NCBI GenBank assembly: GCA_008080615.1
Contig: VIKJ01000086.1
Span: 1-5,561, forward strand
Reading direction: 5' to 3'
Origin: Chitinophagaceae bacterium
GTDB taxonomy: Bacteria; Bacteroidota; Bacteroidia; Chitinophagales; Chitinophagaceae
Length of the DNA stretch: 5,561 nucleotides
Part shown: positions 1 to 5,561 of the stretch, piece after piece
Layout of the letters: each line of letters begins with the position of its first letter
How positions within the stretch are numbered: position 1 is the first letter of the stretch
The notes under the pieces: generated by a model
What the model was told of the DNA's origin: nothing
Seen by the model: the letters and a program-made list of their open reading frames with translations, nothing else
Database searches by the model: none
Program-made: the position numbers and the translations under genes

Positions 1-52
1 TTTAATTTATATGCAAATAACCCAATCATAATTTCCCATCAATTAATATATA

Positions 53-2551
53 ATGGCGGTTCATAATTTCAATATCAAAGGACTTAGTAACGAAGAAGTA
101 ATTAAATCGAGGGCTACACATGGCCATAATCGTTTAGAGTATAAAAAAGAAAATGGTTTTATAGATGCTATTAAAAGTTTGGCAAAAGAACCAATGGTGT
201 CCCTTTTATTAGTGGCTTCATTGATATACTTTATTAGCGGCGATATGGGTGATGGGCTATTTTTAGCAGCAGCAATCATATTGGTAGCTACCATTTCATT
301 GTATCAAGATTCTAGGAGTAGAAATGCATTGGAGAAATTGAAGAATTTCACCCAACCAAATTGCACCGTTATTAGAAACGGAGTTGTAGAAGAAATTAAA
401 ACTGAGGAATTGGTAATGGGAGATTTCTTGATGATTGAGGAAGGTGTTTCAATTGCCGCAGATGGTATCATTGTGCATTCAAACGACTTTTCGGTTAATG
501 AGTCTATTTTAACTGGTGAATCGCTCACCGTATATAAAGACCAACATAAAGAAGACAATCTAGTATTTAGGGGCACAACCGTAGGTAGCGGCCTGGCCAT
601 TGCTACCGTTACCGCCATTGGTAATGAAACCAAACTGGGTAAAATTGGGAAGAGTTTAGAAAGTATTGAAGAGGAAAAAACACCTTTAGAACTACAGATT
701 AATCATTTTGTAAAATTAATGGTATTTGTAGGCGCCATCGTTTTTATAATAGTTTGGGTAATCAATTATCTTAAAACACATAATATACTAGACAGTTTAT
801 TAAAAGCGCTTACCCTCGCAATGAGTATTTTACCCGAAGAAATACCGGTGGCCTTCACCACTTTTATGGCTTTAGGAGCCTGGAGATTAATGAAAATGGG
901 TATTGTAGTGAAACAAATGAAAACAGTTGAAACCCTAGGAAGTGCAACAGTTATTTGTACAGATAAAACAGGAACTATTACAGAGAATAAAATGAGTTTA
1001 GCCAAACTCTATACCTTAAGTAATAATAAAATCACCGATACCAGTACTACCCTTTCCATTGAAGAAAACGAACTTATCAGAATGGCAATGTGGGCAAGCG
1101 AACCCATCCCATTTGATCCAATGGAAGTTGCACTTCATGAATCTTACGCAAAATGCTATTCAACAGATGAACGCCCAGATTATAAAATGGTACATGAATA
1201 CCCGTTAGGCGGAAAACCACCCATGATGACTCACTTATTTGAGAATTCAAAGGGGGATAGAATTATTGCAGCAAAAGGAGCACCAGAAGCTTTGATGGCC
1301 ATTTCGGGGTTAAATGAAATAGAAAAGGAGCAAATAGAACAAGCCATAAAAACACTGGCTATAGAAGGATATAGAGTGCTGGGTATAGCAACAACCAACT
1401 TTAACGGAACTGATTTTCCTAAAGATCAACAATCCTTTAAATTTAATTTTAAGGGAGTCATTGCTTTTTATGACCCACCAAAAAAGAATATTGAAGCTGT
1501 GTTAAATGGATTTTATGCAGCAGGGATAGCAGTGAAAATTGTTACAGGAGACAATGCAGCAACTACCGTTTCTATTGCCAAACAAATAGGTTTTAAGGGT
1601 TATGAGAAATGCTTAACTGGGGATGAATTAATGCAAATGCAAGATGGAGAATTAGAAGAGAAAGTGCAAGAAACCATGTTATTTACGCGAATGTTTCCAG
1701 AGGCAAAACTAAAAATCATTAATGCCCTAAAATCTAAAAATGAAATTGTAGCAATGACTGGAGATGGTGTAAATGATGGGCCAGCATTAAAAGCAGCACA
1801 TATAGGCATTGCAATGGGTAAAAAAGGCACTGAAATTGCCAAGCAAGCTGCTTCATTAATTTTAATGGAAGATGATTTATCTAATATGTTAGATGCAGTT
1901 GCAGTAGGAAGAAAAATTTATACCAATCTAAAAAAAGCTATACAATATATTATTTCAATTCATATTCCTATTGTATTAACCGTATTTATTCCATTGGCAC
2001 TAGGTTGGGTATTCCCTAATATTTTTACACCAGTACATGTGATTTTTCTAGAACTGATTATGGGACCAACCTGCTCTATCATATACGAAAATGAACCCAT
2101 GGAGAAGAATACTATGATTCAACAACCAAGACCTATCAGCACTACATTTTTTAATTGGAAAGAATTAACAACAAGCATCATTCAGGGATTAGCCATTACT
2201 GCAGGAACACTTTTTGCGTATCAATATAGTGTACAAAATGGGCATGATGAGTCATATACTCGCGCCATGGTGTTTGCCGTTTTAATTGCAGCGAATATTA
2301 TTCTTACTCTTGTAAATAGATCTTTTTACTACTCCATCATAACAACCATCCAATATAAAAACAACCTGGTAGCTTTAATAATCGTAATCACTATAGCAAT
2401 AACAGGTTTATTGTTGTACGTTCCACCACTAGCAGCTTTCTTTAAATTCGTTCCACTAGATATGAATGGTTTAATGATCAGTGTGCTGATTGGTTTTGTA
2501 TCGGTAATTTGGTACGAAGTAGTTAAATGGGCAAAGCGTTTAAAAGCTTAA
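53..2551 (+). CDS. Cation-translocating P-type ATPase (HAD-IC family), ion not determined
   Basis: An ATP-driven inner-membrane cation pump, complete at 832 residues. Domains in order: N-terminal cation-ATPase domain (about 8-30), M1-M2 (about 48-84), actuator domain with TGES at 154-157, M3-M4 (about 220-272) with PEEIP at 261-265, phosphorylation site DKTGT at 304-308 (D304 is the phospho-acceptor), nucleotide-binding domain with KGAPE at 408-412, DPP at 474-476, TGDN at 498-501, hinge TGDGVND at 569-575, and M5-M10 (about 630-822). The catalytic core is therefore intact. The layout is that of P2-type (calcium/sodium pump-like) ATPases, but M5 reads SIHIPI (635-640) and M6 reads ELIMGPTCS (667-675), unlike SERCA, so calcium is not assured. 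The ATG at 53 fits the usual N-terminus; it has no Shine-Dalgarno, only A/T-rich sequence, as is normal in Bacteroidota. It is the first gene of a likely two-gene operon with the DUF2490 gene. Family assignment is firm; substrate and direction of transport are unknown. Confidence 0.95.
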   Translation: MAVHNFNIKGLSNEEVIKSRATHGHNRLEYKKENGFIDAIKSLAKEPMVSLLLVASLIYFISGDMGDGLFLAAAIILVATISLYQDSRSRNALEKLKNFTQPNCTVIRNGVVEEIKTEELVMGDFLMIEEGVSIAADGIIVHSNDFSVNESILTGESLTVYKDQHKEDNLVFRGTTVGSGLAIATVTAIGNETKLGKIGKSLESIEEEKTPLELQINHFVKLMVFVGAIVFIIVWVINYLKTHNILDSLLKALTLAMSILPEEIPVAFTTFMALGAWRLMKMGIVVKQMKTVETLGSATVICTDKTGTITENKMSLAKLYTLSNNKITDTSTTLSIEENELIRMAMWASEPIPFDPMEVALHESYAKCYSTDERPDYKMVHEYPLGGKPPMMTHLFENSKGDRIIAAKGAPEALMAISGLNEIEKEQIEQAIKTLAIEGYRVLGIATTNFNGTDFPKDQQSFKFNFKGVIAFYDPPKKNIEAVLNGFYAAGIAVKIVTGDNAATTVSIAKQIGFKGYEKCLTGDELMQMQDGELEEKVQETMLFTRMFPEAKLKIINALKSKNEIVAMTGDGVNDGPALKAAHIGIAMGKKGTEIAKQAASLILMEDDLSNMLDAVAVGRKIYTNLKKAIQYIISIHIPIVLTVFIPLALGWVFPNIFTPVHVIFLELIMGPTCSIIYENEPMEKNTMIQQPRPISTTFFNWKELTTSIIQGLAITAGTLFAYQYSVQNGHDESYTRAMVFAVLIAANIILTLVNRSFYYSIITTIQYKNNLVALIIVITIAITGLLLYVPPLAAFFKFVPLDMNGLMISVLIGFVSVIWYEVVKWAKRLKA

Positions 2552-2561
2552 ATATAAATTC

Positions 2562-3251
2562 ATGCATACGAATATTAAAAAATGGACATTCGCCTTCGTG
2601 ATTGTATGTTTTGCCCATCATTTAAATGCTCAAAATCAATCTACAGGCAATTGGTTTATATATTTTGGGAATCAGGCAATTAATAAAAAATGGAATTGGT
2701 GGAATGAAGTTCAATACCGTAACTATAATTTTGCGGGAGATTTAGAGCAATTGATGCTTAGAACTGGCATAGGATACAACTTAACAGAGAATAACAACAA
2801 CTTGTTATTAGGTTATGCGCATATTATTTCAGCTCCTTATATTGCTGGAACAAATACTAAAACAAACACAACAGAAGAAAGACTATATCAGCAATTTATT
2901 ACCAAACAGAATTTTGGAAGATTTTTTTTACAGCATCGCTATAGACTGGAGGAAAGATTTTTAAGTAGCGGCGAATTCAAAGCAAGGTTTAGGTATTTTT
3001 TATCAATAAACATTGCCATTAACAAGCCAAGCATTGTAAATAATACTTTTTATTTTTCAGCCTACAACGAATTTTTTTTGAATTTCAAAAGCCCCGTTTT
3101 TGATCGTGATAGGCTTTATGGAGCTGTTGGGTATGCACTAACTGATAAATTAAGATTAGAAACAGGATACATGATACAAATGTATGAGAAGCAAAATAGA
3201 CCTCAATTTCAGCTAGTTTTCATGAATAATTTACCAATTCACAATAAGTAA
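2562..3251 (+). CDS. DUF2490 family secreted/outer-membrane protein
   Basis: A complete 229-residue protein with a Sec signal peptide: basic MHTNIKK, a hydrophobic stretch at about 8-19, and a likely cut after LNA near residue 23. The mature part alternates aromatic and polar residues as beta-barrel strands do. It carries landmarks I associate with DUF2490: an early W (W31), KW..NEVQYRNY near 43-55, an LMLRTGIGY segment (64-72), a GYAHI segment (84-88), an RYRLEERF segment, an RFRYFL segment, YNEFFLNF, DRDRLYGAVGY, and a C-terminal ETGYM element. Length matches the family (about 220-250). Function of DUF2490 is not established; an outer-membrane barrel is inferred from strand pattern and signal peptide. 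The gene begins 10 bases after the ATPase stop, which implies co-transcription. Its TAA stop lies directly against the stop codon of the opposing gene, leaving no room for a terminator between them. Confidence 0.88.
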   Translation: MHTNIKKWTFAFVIVCFAHHLNAQNQSTGNWFIYFGNQAINKKWNWWNEVQYRNYNFAGDLEQLMLRTGIGYNLTENNNNLLLGYAHIISAPYIAGTNTKTNTTEERLYQQFITKQNFGRFFLQHRYRLEERFLSSGEFKARFRYFLSINIAINKPSIVNNTFYFSAYNEFFLNFKSPVFDRDRLYGAVGYALTDKLRLETGYMIQMYEKQNRPQFQLVFMNNLPIHNK

Positions 3252-3575
3252 TCAGCGTCTATTAATTAATACGGCAGATACTTTTTCTAGAATAGAAGAA
3301 GCAATATATCTTTTAACAGAACTGTATTTTCCAAATAGATTCCCTATAAGAAAATCTGCAGCAGCAGTAAAACCAACATTTTTTAAATCATGTTGGATTG
3401 TTTTTTCAGCAAGTACTCCTACAACAAAGTTTTTTGCAAGCGTAACTGGGTTGCTACTTACCATCAAATCCTTGAGGGATTCCTTTAATTCCATTTCCTG
3501 AGATTTTGCTCTGGATCTTAAATATACAATTCGAGCACATAAGAAACCATGATTGGAAATTAAAGGCTGATTCAT
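3252..3575 (-). CDS. Small protein of unknown function, last gene of the envelope cluster
   Basis: I do not recognise a named domain. From the ATG at 3575 the protein has 107 residues: a charged helical segment (LRSRAKSQEMELKESLKDL, residues 19-37), then a segment of about 50 residues containing NPVTLAKNF, a moderately hydrophobic FVVGVLA stretch and a glycine-containing FLIGNLFGKY stretch, then a basic end (LINRR). Similar small proteins with an amphipathic, charged N-terminal helix and a P..L/F region often sit beside holin-like genes in Bacteroidota, so I infer an envelope-associated partner of that gene. Start choice is uncertain. A GTG at 3617 would give 121 residues and overlap the preceding holin-like gene by 17 bases. 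An internal ATG at 3494, preceded closely by AGGA, would give 80 residues but would cut the charged helix. The ATG at 3575 leaves 25 bases after the upstream stop and keeps that helix whole. The gene is convergent with, and touches, the DUF2490 gene. Confidence 0.7.
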   Translation of the reverse strand: MNQPLISNHGFLCARIVYLRSRAKSQEMELKESLKDLMVSSNPVTLAKNFVVGVLAEKTIQHDLKNVGFTAAADFLIGNLFGKYSSVKRYIASSILEKVSAVLINRR

Positions 3576-3600
3576 AAGATAGATTAAAAAAATAAATATT

Positions 3601-3939
3601 TTACCGAAGTAGTACACCTAATATTTTATTCAAAATGGGTTTTTCAATGAACTTTTTTTGATCTGATAATAAGATGATCAAAATGATAAAATAGAATATT
3701 CCGATGATAATAAACCCAGAAAAATTATTTCCCATTTTATAAGAGAGATAAAAAGCAGCTGCAAAACTTAGAAAAAACAAAACAATAATTAATAGAAACC
3801 ATAATATGATTCTGCGAATAATGGCTGCACTTGCCAATGCCAGCTTTTCAATAGACTCCATTTTCAATAATTCTAATTTAGTATCCACCAAACCTTGAAA
3901 ATTTTCTACAATTCCTTCTATTTTTTTAAATTCTAACAT
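3601..3939 (-). CDS. Phage holin-like membrane protein (Phage_holin_3_6 / PF07332 type)
   Basis: A 112-residue membrane protein. Residues 1-35 form an amphipathic helix (EGIVENFQGLVDTKLELLKMESIEK) as in this family. A first membrane helix follows at about 42-66 (IILWFLLIIVLFFLSFAAAF) and a second at about 72-92 (FSGFIIIGIFYFIILIILL), then a charged cytosolic tail with KKFIEKPILNKIL. This order (charged helix, two TM helices, short basic tail) is typical of the chromosomal 'phage holin family' proteins of Bacteroidota and Actinobacteria. The name comes from homology; there is no sign of a prophage here, and lysis activity should not be assumed. The neighbours (YtxH, lmo0937-like) suggest an envelope or stress role. 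The start codon lies 11 bases after the T-tract of a strong hairpin, so expression probably depends on read-through from the YtxH gene. Confidence 0.82.
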   Translation of the reverse strand: MLEFKKIEGIVENFQGLVDTKLELLKMESIEKLALASAAIIRRIILWFLLIIVLFFLSFAAAFYLSYKMGNNFSGFIIIGIFYFIILIILLSDQKKFIEKPILNKILGVLLR

Positions 3940-3945
3940 GGTATC

Positions 3946-3987
3946 AAAATAAAAAAGTTGAGTAGCATTAAATAAACACTACTCAAC
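3946..3987 (-). terminator. Rho-independent terminator or attenuator between YtxH and holin-like genes
   Basis: Read on the - strand, GTTGAGTAG (3987-3979) pairs perfectly with CTACTCAAC (3965-3957). Within the 13-base interval, two G-U and two A-U pairs can extend the stem to 13 pairs with a 5-base loop (TATTT). The stem is followed at once by six T residues and then ATTTT (3956-3946). It starts 7 bases after the YtxH stop codon. This is a standard intrinsic terminator arrangement. Because the next start codon is only 11 bases beyond the T-tract, partial read-through (attenuation) is likely if the downstream genes share the same transcript. Confidence 0.82.
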
Positions 3988-3994
3988 ACTGGAT

Positions 3995-4282
3995 TTAGTT
4001 ATGCAAGTTCATTGAATCGGCCTTATGCTTAATACCACCTGCTAAATCTTCTAATTTTTCAGAAGCAAGATTCTCTAACTCCTCGGCCTTTAGTCTTAAT
4101 GCATGTGCTTCATCCATTATCTTTCCTTTAAGATCATCTGCTATGTCTTTTGCGCCATGTAGTAACTTCCTGCGTGTTTTACTTCCTTTGTTAGGAGCAA
4201 ATAAAACGCCCAATGCTGCACCTGCAATACTTCCTAGTAAAAGGGCACCAATCACTTTTCCTGTGTCATTTGAATTTTCCAT
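3995..4282 (-). CDS. YtxH domain-containing protein
   Basis: A 95-residue protein with the YtxH pattern (PF12732): a short polar start, one glycine/alanine-rich membrane helix at about 9-28 (KVIGALLLGSIAGAALGVLF), then the signature APNKGSKTRRKL (29-40), followed by a long charged helix likely to form a coiled coil to the end (about 41-90, with repeated ELENLASEKLEDLAGG-type heptads). In other bacteria YtxH proteins are small, stress-related membrane proteins of unclear mechanism; that is family knowledge, not evidence from this sequence. I chose the ATG at 4282. The frame stays open to 4411, but the extension would translate DNA already coding for the 51-residue gene upstream and has no family character. 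Spacing from that gene is 17 bases of A/T, so the two are co-transcribed. A terminator hairpin starts 7 bases downstream. Confidence 0.9.
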   Translation of the reverse strand: MENSNDTGKVIGALLLGSIAGAALGVLFAPNKGSKTRRKLLHGAKDIADDLKGKIMDEAHALRLKAEELENLASEKLEDLAGGIKHKADSMNLHN

Positions 4283-4299
4283 GATATTATATTTTATTT

Positions 4300-4455
4300 T
4301 TAAAGTGGATTTCTTCCGCCAATAACGCGCAATAGGATGGCGATTATGGCAATTACCAATAAAATATGAATTAAGCCACCAGTGTGGTAAGCAAAGAAAC
4401 CTGTTGCCCATGCAATTATTAAAATTACGGCAACTAAATAGAGCAAATTATTCAT
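4300..4455 (-). CDS. lmo0937 family small membrane protein
   Basis: A 51-residue gene, short enough to be missed by ordinary ORF filters. Translation from the ATG at 4455 begins MNNLLYLVAVILIIAWATGF and ends LLRVIGGRNPL before TAA. It has two hydrophobic helices (about 4-21 and 28-43) joined by a short turn containing AYHTGG (22-27). This matches the lmo0937/DUF5670 family as I remember it: about 50 residues, a W-A-x-G-F-F motif in the first helix, an H-x-G-G turn and an R-x-x-x-G end. The family is named after a Listeria gene and is widespread in Bacteroidota; its function is unknown, and a stress or envelope role is inferred from its usual company. It is the first gene of the leftward cluster, with the YtxH start 17 bases downstream. 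No Shine-Dalgarno is visible. The preceding 115 bases are the probable promoter region. Confidence 0.88.
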   Translation of the reverse strand: MNNLLYLVAVILIIAWATGFFAYHTGGLIHILLVIAIIAILLRVIGGRNPL

Positions 4456-4483
4456 ACGAATTGTTTTATACAACTAAGCATTC

Positions 4484-4552
4484 AATTGTAAAACAAAGAT
4501 GAATCAATCTAAAATAAATACCATTACAAAGTGAGAAGTATAAATTGTAAAA
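4484..4552. repeat. Pair of 10-base direct repeats in the intergenic region
   Basis: AATTGTAAAA occurs at 4484-4493 and again at 4543-4552, 59 bases apart start to start. The second copy also contributes TTGTAA (4545-4550), which is inverted relative to TTACAA at 4524-4529. The pair lies within the 115-base gap upstream of the 51-residue gene, where a promoter and operator would be expected. In DNA this A/T-rich chance repeats are common, so a role as regulator binding sites is only a possibility. Confidence 0.3.
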
Positions 4553-4570
4553 ATCACAGAAAATAAACAA

Positions 4571-5008
4571 CTACATCCGATCCATATACCAACTAAGCTG
4601 ACTTTCCATTTTGCTATATTTAGCAATTGTATTCACAATATTTTTAAGTCGCATAAATGCAGTTTCACTTTTAACAACATAATCAAAAGCCTTATGATGC
4701 ATACAGTCTACTGCAACTTCTATCTTATCTTGACTAGATAGTATTACAACAGGTATAGAAGCATCTATCTCTTTAATTTTATCGAGTGCCTGAATACCAG
4801 TAAGTGCGTGTTTATTAATTCCGTCTAAATGATAATCCAAAACAATCAAATCGGGCTTTCGATAAAGATTATCTATACATAGTTCCCCAGATTCAAATGC
4901 CATTATATCGAAATCGGCACTTTCTAAAAACTGAATCTCTAAAAGTCGCAAATAGAAGACATCATCATCTACAATAAAAATCTTAATTTTTTTATTCGGC
5001 ATTTCCAT
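4571..5008 (-). CDS. Stand-alone receiver-domain response regulator
   Basis: A 145-residue protein made of a single REC domain (PF00072) without a DNA-binding or enzymatic output domain. Visible active-site residues: acidic pocket D14-D15-D16 after the first strand (IKIFIVDDD), phospho-acceptor D58 in LIVLDYHLDG, switch serine S91 in VVILSSQ, and conserved lysine K113 in DYVVKSE. About six extra residues (INKHAL, 64-69) follow the phosphorylation site compared with CheY, giving a longer loop before TGIQALDKIK; I have seen similar loops in other Bacteroidota receivers. A short C-terminal tail ends WYMDRM. It is expected to accept a phosphoryl group in a phosphorelay and signal by protein contact. 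The ATG at 5008 overlaps the end of the kinase gene by 17 bases; an in-frame ATG at 5002 would overlap by 11. Either implies translational coupling, and makes the adjoining Hpt domain the likely phosphodonor. Confidence 0.92.
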   Translation of the reverse strand: MEMPNKKIKIFIVDDDVFYLRLLEIQFLESADFDIMAFESGELCIDNLYRKPDLIVLDYHLDGINKHALTGIQALDKIKEIDASIPVVILSSQDKIEVAVDCMHHKAFDYVVKSETAFMRLKNIVNTIAKYSKMESQLSWYMDRM

Positions 5009-5561
5009 TTTCTTTTAATTTTTTAAGCTCAATTTCTAACTCACCGTAAGCTTGGGTGCAAATATTTTCAATTTGAGTTAGTAGATTAGGAATCTCATCC
5101 ATTTTTTCCATTGTTTCAGCATATTCTTTAATTTGCTTGGCCATTGTTTCAAAATCAACACTGATGCCCATTATAGAAAAAGATGGAATAATTTTATGAA
5201 CAGCTGCATGAAGTGTTTTCCAGTTTTTTGTAATTAAACTGGTTCTCATAGAATCTAACAAGATAGGAGTTTGAGATAAAAATATAGAAATCATTTCTGC
5301 CATCAAAACGGGATTTGATTTAGTACGTTGAATTAGATAAGACAAATCTATACTCAATGTCGTTTTCGTTTGAACAGCATCAACTATTGCTTCTTGTTGT
5401 AAATAACTGAATTTCTTAATATGTGTAATGATTTTATTATACAATAATTTTTCATTCACCGGTTTTGCTAAATAGTCGTTCATCCCTACTAATCTACATT
5501 TCTCTAAATCTACGGTAGTAACGTCTGCGGTAAGTGCTATAATTGGGATGGCAGAGTTCAT
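4992..5561 (-). CDS. Hybrid sensor histidine kinase, C-terminal part (REC end + Hpt), partial
   Basis: Only the last 189 residues are in the window; the frame is open to the window edge. Residues 1-48 are the end of a receiver domain: IPIIALTADV (switch threonine T11), GMNDYLAKPV (lysine K33, proline P34) and a final helix; its phospho-acceptor aspartate lies outside the window. After a linker (about 50-72) comes a histidine phosphotransfer domain (about 75-175), with the likely phospho-histidine H122 in LHAAVHKIIPSF, which fits the Hpt pattern of a helix with AxHxxxxxx followed by a small or hydrophobic stretch. The tail is strongly charged and helical. The methionine at the edge (5561) sits inside the receiver domain, so it is not the real start; the complete protein would have an upstream kinase core and sensor region. 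It overlaps the downstream receiver gene by 17 bases, pointing to a common transcript and pathway. Confidence 0.9.
   Translation of the reverse strand: MNSAIPIIALTADVTTVDLEKCRLVGMNDYLAKPVNEKLLYNKIITHIKKFSYLQQEAIVDAVQTKTTLSIDLSYLIQRTKSNPVLMAEMISIFLSQTPILLDSMRTSLITKNWKTLHAAVHKIIPSFSIMGISVDFETMAKQIKEYAETMEKMDEIPNLLTQIENICTQAYGELEIELKKLKENGNAE

Noticed and set aside
61..1842. Four - strand ORFs of 77-109 residues within the ATPase gene
   Set aside because: All lie antisense to a continuous, motif-complete ATPase reading frame, and their translations show no domain features.
3260..3271. TATTAATTAATA palindrome near the convergent junction
   Set aside because: It is a simple A/T palindrome inside the coding end of the small unknown gene, with no T-tract and no G/C pairs, so it is not a credible terminator or operator.
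3601..3939. Prophage remnant suggested by the holin-like gene
   Set aside because: There are no endolysin, capsid, tail, integrase or attachment-site signals nearby. Holin-family proteins of this type are common chromosomal genes in Bacteroidota.
4143..4325. 60-residue + strand ORF
   Set aside because: It lies antisense to the YtxH gene and the end of the lmo0937-like gene, has no recognisable family, and is best explained as a shadow of their coding constraint.
3995..4411. Longer 138-residue version of the YtxH protein starting at 4411
   Set aside because: The first 43 residues translate DNA that codes in another frame for the 51-residue lmo0937-like protein and have no membrane or family pattern. 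The ATG at 4282 gives a normal YtxH length.
4494..4501. CATCTTTG on the - strand as a Bacteroidota -7 promoter element (consensus TAnnTTTG)
   Set aside because: It sits at a suitable distance (38 bases) from the lmo0937-like start, but the first base is wrong and no TTG lies at the usual spacing upstream. It was left as unsupported.
5559..5561. ATG at the window edge as the start of a 189-residue protein
   Set aside because: It falls inside the last third of a receiver domain, just before its fourth strand; the phospho-acceptor half of the domain must lie upstream, outside the window.

Overview
The window looks like chromosomal DNA from a member of the Bacteroidota, probably the Chitinophagaceae or a close family. 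This rests on the low GC content, A/T-rich start contexts with almost no Shine-Dalgarno sequences, a DUF2490 protein (a largely Bacteroidota outer-membrane-type family), a hybrid histidine kinase ending in REC-Hpt, and the lmo0937/YtxH/holin-like trio of small envelope proteins. I see no insertion sequences, integrases, tRNAs or CRISPR repeats. Genus assignment is inference only.

Left part (1-3251, + strand): 52 bases of upstream DNA, then a complete 832-residue P-type cation ATPase, followed after 10 bases by a 229-residue secreted DUF2490 protein. The two are almost certainly co-transcribed. The ATPase has every catalytic motif (TGES, DKTGT, KGAPE, TGDN, TGDGVND). However, several of the membrane residues that bind calcium in SERCA-type pumps are replaced, so a 'calcium ATPase' label would not be safe.

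Middle part (3252-4455, - strand): four small genes read leftward. In transcription order they are a 51-residue lmo0937-type membrane peptide (4300-4455), a 95-residue YtxH-domain protein (3995-4282), a 112-residue holin-like membrane protein of the Phage_holin_3_6 type (3601-3939), and a 107-residue protein of unknown function (3252-3575). A strong hairpin followed by a T-tract lies between the YtxH and holin-like genes. It probably ends or attenuates transcription and so splits the cluster into two expression levels. The last gene abuts the DUF2490 gene stop-to-stop with no spacer.

Right part (4571-5561, - strand): the C-terminal 189 residues of a hybrid sensor histidine kinase (end of a receiver domain plus an Hpt domain) run off the window. 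They overlap by 17 bases a stand-alone receiver protein of 145 residues. Together these form the end of a phosphorelay. A 115-base intergenic region separates the receiver gene from the small-protein cluster and probably carries that cluster's promoter. Whether the phosphorelay controls the cluster cannot be read from the sequence.

No clearly new system is evident. The most useful points are the unusual ion-site residues of the ATPase, the hairpin placed 11 bases before a start codon, the 51-residue gene that is easily missed, and the unknown protein at the end of the small-protein cluster.
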